Shown piece by piece: positions 8,192 through 13,689 of a DNA stretch of 13,689 nt. Origin of the DNA: Limnochordia bacterium (GTDB taxonomy: Bacteria > Bacillota > Limnochordia > Darwinibacteriales > SLO01); NCBI GenBank assembly GCA_007132635.1, contig SLOG01000054.1:1-13689 (forward strand). The letters are read 5' to 3'. A program made the position numbers and the translations under genes. A model generated the notes under the pieces. The model saw nothing but the letters and a program-made list of their open reading frames with translations. It was not told the DNA's origin and ran no database searches. The stretch's first letter is position 1. Each line of letters opens with the position of its first letter.

Positions 8192-8450
8192 TCAAGGCCT
8201 CCCATACTCTATGACATACATGGCGAAAAGATCCAAGGGTTCAAGAGTAACCTCCCAGTCGTTTTCATCGCGGACAAACGGAATAGAACGCTCATCTGGC
8301 AGGCGAAGTATTCGAATCACGTCCCTGTGCGTAGCAGCTTGACTCTAATGCCGCGTACCGGTACAGCAGGTAGTGCGTCTTGAAGGTTAACCAAGCGCAA
8401 ACTCCACCGGCTCTCGTTCGGTTGATACCACATGATGCAGCCTCCAGTCA
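8192..8450 (-). pseudogene. Relic C-terminus of a glycoside-hydrolase-like gene
   Basis: This stretch has no intact gene but its conceptual translation looks like a protein tail. One frame reads GGCIMWYQPNESRWSLRLVN and on to VPVRGIRVKLLRTGT, then stops (TGA at 8317-8319). A second frame continues through VIRILRLPDERSIPFV to TLEPLDLFAMYVIEYGRP and stops at 8192-8194. Joined by a one-base shift near 8320, this resembles the small C-terminal beta-sandwich common in GH42-like and related clan-A hydrolases (LVNL, then a strand with LRLP, then a final V-x-LEPLDLF-x-x-YVIEY strand). The piece begins right at the stop codon of the AAA ATPase gene, so the rest of the old gene is gone. Its stop lies 4 bases before the sulfatase ATG, the spacing of an operon. 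The family is inferred from memory of the motif, not from a search. Confidence 0.45.
8198..8203 (-). promoter_or_regulatory. Ribosome binding site that decides the sulfatase start
   Basis: GGGAGG lies 10 bases upstream of the ATG at 8187 and inside the last codons of the relic hydrolase. The alternative ATG at 8205 overlaps it and has no site of its own. Confidence 0.6.
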
Positions 8451-9245
8451 AAGGTGCCGAAGATATCGCTCGGGATGGTTCAAGAAGTCGCGAGTCAGCG
8501 TTACGTGGGGAAGATCCGCATAGGCTGCACGAACTGCTGGGGATTTGTCAAAGTCAAAAACAGCTGCACTAGGCAGGGCCAGCAGTATCGGAGAGTGTGT
8601 CGCCACCACAAACTGGCAGTCCTTGGTTTCCGCCATCGTCTTGAGAAACGAAAGCAAGGCCAGCTGCCTCTGGGGAGAGAAGGCGGTCTCCGGTTCATCC
8701 AGCAGGTACAGCCCACCCGGAACAATTCGCTCCAGCAGCAACTGCATGATCGCCTCTCCGTGCGAATTTGTGTCCAAATTCGCACCATATTTCTCTACGA
8801 GTGCATCCCTCTGAGCCAGAGCGGAACCGGTCGCCAACAGCCGTCCGTAACCTTGCAGGTTCTTTGCGAATGAAGCCGCGTCTTCCTCCAATTCCTTCAC
8901 CGCATGGGCCATTCGCCGGGCGAAGTTGAGAAAATCCTCGGATCGAAAGAAGAAGCCTCGGTGCGTGTGCGTGTGCCACGTCAGGCGCATGTTGCGACCC
9001 AGGCGCTGGACGTCCGCCAGTGTATCATCCGCATTAGCATCCGAACTTCCCAGGGTAGGCAGCCCGACAGCTGCTGCAAGACCTTCAACAAGCGTTGATT
9101 TGCCGGACCCATTTTCCCCTACAAAGAAGGTCACTGGTTCGTCGAACACCATGCCGTCAGACACTTTGTCCAAGGCTATAGAAAACGGAAACACGTCCCT
9201 TTCCCGCAGCGACGCAGTCACTCTGAGAGCCCTAAGGAAAACCAC
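8448..9245 (-). CDS. AAA family ATPase, COG3910 type
   Basis: A 265-residue ABC-like (SMC/Rad50-type fold) ATPase. The Walker A motif GENGSGKST is at 43-51. An SHGE signature-like motif precedes Walker B, GLYLLDEPE, with Asp183-Glu184. Further on, FVVATHSPILLALP contains the switch His. This order (Walker A, SHGE, LLDEPE-x-x-xSPQRQL, THSP) is typical of the predicted ATPases grouped as COG3910, whose role is unknown. Some relatives occur in toxin-antitoxin or defence pairs, but no nuclease partner is next to it here. A longer ATG start at 9278 has no good ribosome site. AGGAGG at 9253-9258 is 7 bases before the GTG at 9245, and the usual family start (FLRALRVTAS) follows directly, so GTG is chosen. 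It ends NHPERYLRHL, as expected for a complete protein. It is divergent from the serine hydrolase gene. Confidence 0.85.
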   Translation of the reverse strand: MVFLRALRVTASLRERDVFPFSIALDKVSDGMVFDEPVTFFVGENGSGKSTLVEGLAAAVGLPTLGSSDANADDTLADVQRLGRNMRLTWHTHTHRGFFFRSEDFLNFARRMAHAVKELEEDAASFAKNLQGYGRLLATGSALAQRDALVEKYGANLDTNSHGEAIMQLLLERIVPGGLYLLDEPETAFSPQRQLALLSFLKTMAETKDCQFVVATHSPILLALPSAAVFDFDKSPAVRAAYADLPHVTLTRDFLNHPERYLRHL

Positions 9246-9252
9246 CGCTGCC

Positions 9253-9258
9253 CCTCCT
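9253..9258 (-). promoter_or_regulatory. Ribosome binding site that decides the AAA ATPase start
   Basis: AGGAGG is 7 bases upstream of the GTG at 9245. It lies inside the longer reading frame that begins with the ATG at 9278, so the GTG is the better start. Confidence 0.6.
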
Positions 9259-9278
9259 CGATTTCTTCCAAAAACCAT

Positions 9279-9357
9279 ACTTTGGTTGGGTCCTAGTTCT
9301 AACTCTATGGTGTATACTTGAGCACGGAGGCAGGGAATTCCTACCTACTACCAACAA
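9279..9357. promoter_or_regulatory. Divergent intergenic region, probable promoters
   Basis: The AAA ATPase and serine hydrolase genes point away from each other, so promoters for both should lie here or just inside the starts. On the plus strand TATACT at 9313-9318, directly preceded by TG, is a plausible -10 box, but I see no convincing -35 box at the right distance. Promoters cannot be placed with confidence. Confidence 0.25.
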
Positions 9358-9360
9358 ATG

Positions 9361-9365
9361 AGGTG
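9361..9365 (+). promoter_or_regulatory. Ribosome binding site that decides the serine hydrolase start
   Basis: AGGTG is 7 bases upstream of the GTG at 9373. The ATG at 9358 overlaps it and has no site of its own. Confidence 0.5.
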
Positions 9366-9372
9366 TCAATCA

Positions 9373-11472
9373 GTGAGAAAAACTGCGGTTCTTGTGTTGA
9401 TTCTGATTCTAATTGCCAGCATCGGCAGCGCTAGCAGCACGAACTACGAGTGGGATGGTGCCTGGGAAGGCGTCATAACACTTCCCGGTCAGCCTCTGGA
9501 TGTAGTCGTCCGCCTTTCCAAGAGTGATGGCGAACTGACTGGAGAGATGGATATCCCCCTGCAGGGAGCTCTCGCCATCCCTTTGACGAACGTTCGAACC
9601 GATTCCATGTCCCTAGCGTTCGAGTTGACGGGTATCCCCGGAGATCCTGTGGTATCTGTCCAATGGGACAGCGACGCAGGATATGCCGCTGGCACGTTTA
9701 GCCAAAGCGAGATGGAATTCCCCATTCGACTAGAACCAAAAGAGACAGACGCATCGGTCGACGAAACGCGCGCCCAGGAAGACACTTTAGCGGAGCTGCG
9801 AGTGTACATCGAAGAGATGCTGGCGGCATGGGATGTCCCGGGAGCCGCTGTGGGCATAGTTCATCGAGGCGATGTGCTGTTGGCGGAAGGGTTCGGAACG
9901 CGTTCGGTAGACGAGGATCTGCCGGTTTCTCGGGACACCGTGTTTGCCATAGGTTCGTCAACGAAGGCCTTCACAACGGCATCTGTCGCCCTCATGGTTG
10001 ACGAAGGTCGGTTGCAGTGGGACACGACCGTCTTGGATTACCTTCCCTGGTTTCGTCTGAAGAACCAAGAGGCCATGCACAAAGCTACCTTACGCGATCT
10101 CGCACTTCATCGTACCGGGTTGGGCCGCCATGATCTTGCCTGGTACGGACAGGAACTGCCCCGCGAGGAGCACATTCGCAACATGGCTCATCTGGACTTT
10201 GCCTTAGAGTTTCGCCAGCAATACTTGTACAACAACTACGGTTACACAACGTTAGGATATCTAGCGGGCCATGCCGCCGGCAGCGATTGGGAGACACTAG
10301 TGCAGACCCGTCTCTTGGACCCTCTAGGCATGTATCGGACAAGTTTCACTGTGCAGGATCTGGTCGACGACAACAACGCCGCTCGTCCTTACGCACTGCG
10401 TCAAGGCGAGGTTGTCTCCATGGCGTATCGAGAGCTATCCACTATGGGGCCGGCTGGTTCCATCAACTCGTCGGTTGAGGACATGCTGGCTTGGGTCTCT
10501 CTGTTTCTACAGCGCGGGGAAACCACAGATCAGCAGATCCTGAGTCCCCTATCCGTTCATCAGCTGACACAACCTCAAATGGCTCTGCCTACCGCTGGCT
10601 ACCCGGAGATCCGTTTCTCCAATTATGCCTTGGGTTGGATGATCGACGATTACCGGGGCGACCTCATGGTGCACCATGGCGGCAACATCGACGGCTTCAG
10701 CGCTCTTGTCAGTATGCTTCCGTACGAAAACCTCGGTGTCGTTGTTCTGACCAACCTCAATAACTCACCGCTCGCTGCCATCGTAACCTACCGAATCATC
10801 GACGAACTGCGGCAGCGAGATCCCGTAGACTGGAATGCTCGCATACAACAGCAGGTTGACTTGATGCCAGAGGACTTGATGCAGCCTCCCCGAAAGATCG
10901 AGGATACAGTACCGTCGCGTGGCCTCAACGAAATGGTCGGACACTACGAGCACCCGGCCTATGGACGTGCAGTCGTTCGCCATGATGAAGCTGCCGATGC
11001 GCTGTGCTTGACATGGCGCGGTATCGACATCCCTCTGCACCACTGGCACTACGACGTATTTGCAGTCCGTTTCCCCAACATTGCGGTGGAAGGACAGTTC
11101 CCGGTGCATTTCATATCCGGCGTAGACGGCTATGTGCGGGGTCTCGAGATACCGCTTGACTCCTCGGTGGACCCGATCCATTTCGTGGTGACAGCTGACC
11201 CGGATGCCTTTTCGTCAGAGACACTCGAACGCTATACGGGGAACTATGAGGTAATGGGAACGCGTTTGCACATTCGTCTGCGAGACGACACCCTGTTCAT
11301 GGAGATCGGCGGCCAGGGCGCTGTGAAATTGGTACCGGAGCGAGGTGCGCGTTTCGCCATCCCGGATTTGCCAGGCGGAGCCGTCGAGTTCATCGTCGAT
11401 AATGGAAAACCCACCAGACTGCTCCTCACCCAACCGAATGGAACGTTCGAAGCATTTCGGATGGATGAATAA
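9373..11472 (+). CDS. Secreted beta-lactamase-family serine hydrolase with DUF3471-like tail
   Basis: Exported class C beta-lactamase/PBP-fold hydrolase (699 residues), of the broad group holding esterases and D-amino-acid peptidases. The signal peptide is MRKTAVLVLILILIASIGSA. Residues about 25-125 form a beta-rich N-terminal domain (WDGAWEGVITLPGQPLDVVV). The catalytic domain spans about 140-500: SSTK with Ser195 and Lys198, YNN with Tyr286 and Asn288, and HGG at 435-437 in place of KTG. A DUF3471-like beta-barrel follows (GHYEHPAYGRAVVRHDEAAD), then a second similar module at about 610-699 (LERYTGNYEVMGTRLHIRLR). At about 700 residues it is long for the family because of the added domains. 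The GTG at 9373 is preferred over the ATG at 9358 because of the ribosome site. It is the only plus-strand gene and converges with the next gene, with 21 bases between the two stops and no room for a terminator. The true substrate cannot be told. Confidence 0.9.
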   Translation: MRKTAVLVLILILIASIGSASSTNYEWDGAWEGVITLPGQPLDVVVRLSKSDGELTGEMDIPLQGALAIPLTNVRTDSMSLAFELTGIPGDPVVSVQWDSDAGYAAGTFSQSEMEFPIRLEPKETDASVDETRAQEDTLAELRVYIEEMLAAWDVPGAAVGIVHRGDVLLAEGFGTRSVDEDLPVSRDTVFAIGSSTKAFTTASVALMVDEGRLQWDTTVLDYLPWFRLKNQEAMHKATLRDLALHRTGLGRHDLAWYGQELPREEHIRNMAHLDFALEFRQQYLYNNYGYTTLGYLAGHAAGSDWETLVQTRLLDPLGMYRTSFTVQDLVDDNNAARPYALRQGEVVSMAYRELSTMGPAGSINSSVEDMLAWVSLFLQRGETTDQQILSPLSVHQLTQPQMALPTAGYPEIRFSNYALGWMIDDYRGDLMVHHGGNIDGFSALVSMLPYENLGVVVLTNLNNSPLAAIVTYRIIDELRQRDPVDWNARIQQQVDLMPEDLMQPPRKIEDTVPSRGLNEMVGHYEHPAYGRAVVRHDEAADALCLTWRGIDIPLHHWHYDVFAVRFPNIAVEGQFPVHFISGVDGYVRGLEIPLDSSVDPIHFVVTADPDAFSSETLERYTGNYEVMGTRLHIRLRDDTLFMEIGGQGAVKLVPERGARFAIPDLPGGAVEFIVDNGKPTRLLLTQPNGTFEAFRMDE

Positions 11473-11493
11473 GCAGATTTGGCGACATAACCA

Positions 11494-12123
11494 TTAGTCA
11501 GGTAGGTTCCAGGCAGCGCTTGGCACTACAGCCAGGCGCTCCTGGAGCTCTGTCACAGGCAGGATACCTGGGTTGTCGGTCCATGGACTCAAATAATCCG
11601 AAAAGTGTACTTGATACTCGGGAGCGGTTTCGATTACCGGATCTGCATCTGGCCCTCCGAGGACAAAGGTCTGCGTCACTGGGTCCCAAGCGTGAACGGC
11701 GTACAGAACACCTTGCTCACTGTCCCAACCCGCCCGATAGGCAAAGACAATGGCCTCGTCCACTTTGGTAAACTGCGTATAACGGGCATTAAACTGCACT
11801 GGAAAGTCGTTTTCTTTCAGAATGGCCAAGCGGACTAGTCTTCCGCTATCGACGTCGAATCGGTACAGCGCGAGACTGCGGTGATATACTTTCGGCGGCC
11901 GTTCAATGGGCATGATAAACCAAACAGGACGCCTTGCACGGGACACTCTGTAGTCCAGAAGGAAGTAGATCTGATCCCCATCCCCGAAGCCATCTGACAA
12001 AGTCCGCCTCTGCTGAGCCTCAGAACTTCGGTACGGAAACACTACCGGATACAGCAGCAGGCCCACCACGAGCACGATTATCAGCAGGAAAGCACCCAAC
12101 ACCATGATAAGTATTCGCTTCAC
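11494..12123 (-). CDS. Membrane-anchored protein of unknown function
   Basis: I do not recognise this 209-residue protein. It starts at a GTG (12123), preceded by GGGGAGG at a spacing of 7. Residues about 4-28 form one strong membrane segment (ILIMVLGAFLLIIVLVVGLL) after a short basic start, with no obvious cleavage site, so the remaining 180 residues should be anchored outside the membrane. That part is rich in aromatic and beta-forming residues (DQIYFLLDYRVSRARRPVWF, LALYRFDVDSGRLVRLAILK, LYAVHAWDPVTQTFVLGGPD). This looks like a few repeated beta-strand hairpins, possibly part of a beta-propeller-like or lipoprotein-like fold. No catalytic motif is seen. It is 65 bases downstream of the Lon-like gene and may be read from the same transcript, with a palindrome in between. 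Confidence 0.7.
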   Translation of the reverse strand: MKRILIMVLGAFLLIIVLVVGLLLYPVVFPYRSSEAQQRRTLSDGFGDGDQIYFLLDYRVSRARRPVWFIMPIERPPKVYHRSLALYRFDVDSGRLVRLAILKENDFPVQFNARYTQFTKVDEAIVFAYRAGWDSEQGVLYAVHAWDPVTQTFVLGGPDADPVIETAPEYQVHFSDYLSPWTDNPGILPVTELQERLAVVPSAAWNLPD

Positions 12124-12155
12124 TGCGAGTCCTCCCCACGCCTATCCATACTTGG

Positions 12156-12185
12156 CTGTGCGCATGTCTGTCGACATCTGCACAG
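12156..12185. repeat. 30-bp imperfect palindrome between the Lon-like and small membrane protein genes
   Basis: CTGTGC (12156-12161) pairs with GCACAG (12180-12185). Inside, ATGTC (12164-12168) pairs with GACAT (12173-12177) around a 4-base loop, with a 2x2 mismatch between the two stems. There is no T run after it on either strand, so it is not a standard terminator. It could be an operator or an mRNA-processing hairpin. Confidence 0.5.
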
Positions 12186-12188
12186 GCA

Positions 12189-13689
12189 TCAACGGCCTCC
12201 GCTGGTTCCCCCACTCTCGTCAGCGTTACTATCTGACTTGCCAAAGTTGGTGAGCTGACGTGCCATCTCGGCGAGACGGCTTTGTACGCGGCCGTTAACT
12301 GTGTCCGGGGCGAACACTCCGTCGTCGTTAAGACTACCTGCGTTCATGCCTGTGAGCACTTCAATGCCTTCATCAATTGTCGAGCAGGCATATACATGAA
12401 AATCCCCTTTTTCTATGGCTGTCGTTACTTCTTCTTTTAGCATAAGATCCTCTTGGTTGGCTGCAGGTATCACAACGCCCTGCTCTCCAGTCAGACCCTT
12501 CGTCTTACAGACATGGTAGAATCCCTCGATTTTCTCATTAACGCCACCTATGGCCTGCAGTTGTCCCTTTTGGTTAACCGAACCCGTGACAGCCAAATCC
12601 TGCCGGATAGGATGGTCAGCCAACGAAGACATAAGAGCGTACAGTTCGGCACTGGAAGCGCTGTCGCCTTCGACAATACCATAGCTCTGTTCAAACACGA
12701 GCCGCCCCGTCAAACTAAGCGGCGTTGTCTGCCCGTACCTCTGCGTGAGAAACCCTGAGAGAATCATGACACCTTTACTGTGGATACTTCCGCCTAGTTT
12801 TGCTTCGCGCTCGATATCTATTAAGCCGTGGCGTCCAAGCCCGATTGTCGCTGTGATGCGGGATGGCCGACCAAAGGCCGTGTCGCCAAGATCGAGGACG
12901 GACAGTCCGTTCACCTGCCCCACGACAGAGTCGGTTGTATCGATCAAGATGATCTCGTCCCGAATCAGTTCTTGGATGCGCTCCTCTAAGAGATTAGAAC
13001 GGTAGATGCGTTCATCAATAGCTTTGACGACATGGTTTTCGCTGATCGTTTCGTCTCCAGCCTGCACCACATAATGCGCTGCCTCCCGGACGACATTGGC
13101 CAGATCGGCAAAGCGTGTGGACAGTTTCCTCTGGTTCCCGGCAAGACGTGATCCATACTCCACCATCTTGCGAACAGCCGATTCATCCAAAAACGGCAGC
13201 TCTTCCTTCGTACAGAGCGTGTGGAAAAACGAACTGTATTTGTGGACGTTTTCGCCGCTGCACTCCATGTCCGTGGCAAACTCGGCTTTGACTTTAAACA
13301 GTTCTTTGAAGTCAGGATCATACATATGAAGCAGACGGTAGACTTCAGGCGGTCCCACAATGACCACCTTAAGTTTTAGAGGCACGGCTTCTGGATTGAG
13401 GCTGCGTGTCGCCATGAAACCCAAACGCTCGCTGGCTTCCTCTATAATAATCTCTTCGTTTTTCAGCACACGCTTAAGACCTTCCCAAGCAAAGAGGTTA
13501 CGCAACAACTCCTCCGCTGGCAGAATCAGGAATCCACCGTTGGCCTTATGCAGCGAACCAGCCCGAATCAAAGTGAAATCCGTAGCCAAGGCGCCCATTC
13601 GAGCTTCCTTCTCAATTCGCCCAAACAAGTTGTTGTGCGTCGGATTGAGTTCTTCAACGACAGGCGCTCCCGTTGTGTCACCATTATCC
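12189..13689 (-). CDS. Lon-family (S16) protease, LonB/LonC-like, 5' end outside the window
   Basis: C-terminal 500 residues of a Lon-type serine protease (AAA_32 plus Lon_C layout, COG1067-like, usually near 800 residues). The frame is open through the right edge; the TTG at 13628 is an internal leucine, because the upstream PVVEELNPTHNNLFGRIE is typical of the family. Order seen: end of the ATPase-like domain with SLHKANGGFLILPAEELL where Walker B would be (no Asp-Glu pair, as in LonC-like members), a helical lid, then the S16 domain from about 245. The catalytic dyad is Ser343 in EGDSASSAE and Lys386 in GGVNEKIEG, numbered from the window edge. Their spacing of 43 matches that of E. coli Lon (Ser679/Lys722). 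The C-terminal tail VNGRVQSRLAEMARQLTNFG is also typical. Walker A lies outside the window, so whether it uses ATP cannot be judged. It probably degrades damaged cytoplasmic proteins. Confidence 0.9.
   Translation of the reverse strand, partial: DNGDTTGAPVVEELNPTHNNLFGRIEKEARMGALATDFTLIRAGSLHKANGGFLILPAEELLRNLFAWEGLKRVLKNEEIIIEEASERLGFMATRSLNPEAVPLKLKVVIVGPPEVYRLLHMYDPDFKELFKVKAEFATDMECSGENVHKYSSFFHTLCTKEELPFLDESAVRKMVEYGSRLAGNQRKLSTRFADLANVVREAAHYVVQAGDETISENHVVKAIDERIYRSNLLEERIQELIRDEIILIDTTDSVVGQVNGLSVLDLGDTAFGRPSRITATIGLGRHGLIDIEREAKLGGSIHSKGVMILSGFLTQRYGQTTPLSLTGRLVFEQSYGIVEGDSASSAELYALMSSLADHPIRQDLAVTGSVNQKGQLQAIGGVNEKIEGFYHVCKTKGLTGEQGVVIPAANQEDLMLKEEVTTAIEKGDFHVYACSTIDEGIEVLTGMNAGSLNDDGVFAPDTVNGRVQSRLAEMARQLTNFGKSDSNADESGGTSGGR

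Noticed and set aside
11473..11493. Possible bidirectional terminator between convergent genes
   Set aside because: The 21-base gap has no inverted repeat or T run.

Overview
The window looks like ordinary chromosomal DNA from a bacterium of middle GC content, judged by eye at roughly 55 %. Genes are dense and mostly on the minus strand. Ribosome sites are strong (GGAGG-like), and ATG, GTG and probably TTG-free starts are used. Nothing here fixes the taxonomy. The strong Shine-Dalgarno sites, the LonB/LonC-like protease and the bPH_2, DUF302 and GH78 families would suit an uncultured member of the Bacillota or a related lineage, but this is a guess. I see no rRNA, tRNA, CRISPR array, transposase or phage gene.

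Layout from left to right. (1) Positions 1-2129, minus: a GH78 alpha-L-rhamnosidase that runs off the left edge. (2) Positions 2238-5720, minus: a probable transcription unit with a promoter near 5692-5720. It encodes a secreted HEAT-repeat protein, a secreted papain-like cysteine peptidase split by a frameshift, and a DUF302 protein, and it ends at a hairpin terminator at 2238-2266. (3) Positions 5759-8450, minus: a membrane protein with a bacterial PH domain, a cytoplasmic type-I sulfatase, and directly upstream of the sulfatase a roughly 260-bp relic that looks like the C-terminus of a lost glycoside hydrolase. (4) Positions 8448-9245, minus: a COG3910-type AAA ATPase. (5) Positions 9373-11472: the only plus-strand gene, a secreted beta-lactamase-fold serine hydrolase, which meets (6) a small membrane-anchored protein of unknown function tail to tail. 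(7) Positions 12189-13689, minus: the C-terminal 500 residues of a Lon-family protease that runs off the right edge.

How the genes may work together: the rhamnosidase and the sulfatase both lack a signal peptide, so they probably act on imported oligosaccharides. With the relic hydrolase they hint at past or present use of a sulfated, rhamnose-containing glycan. The HEAT/peptidase/DUF302 unit looks like an envelope or secreted-protein cassette of unknown purpose. Several genes have start codons that are better placed downstream of the longest reading frame, and these are given in the entries. I found no clear evidence of a wholly new defence or mobile system. The most unusual items are the relic hydrolase tail, the frameshifted peptidase, the secreted HEAT protein beside it, and an imperfect palindrome between the Lon-like gene and the small membrane protein.
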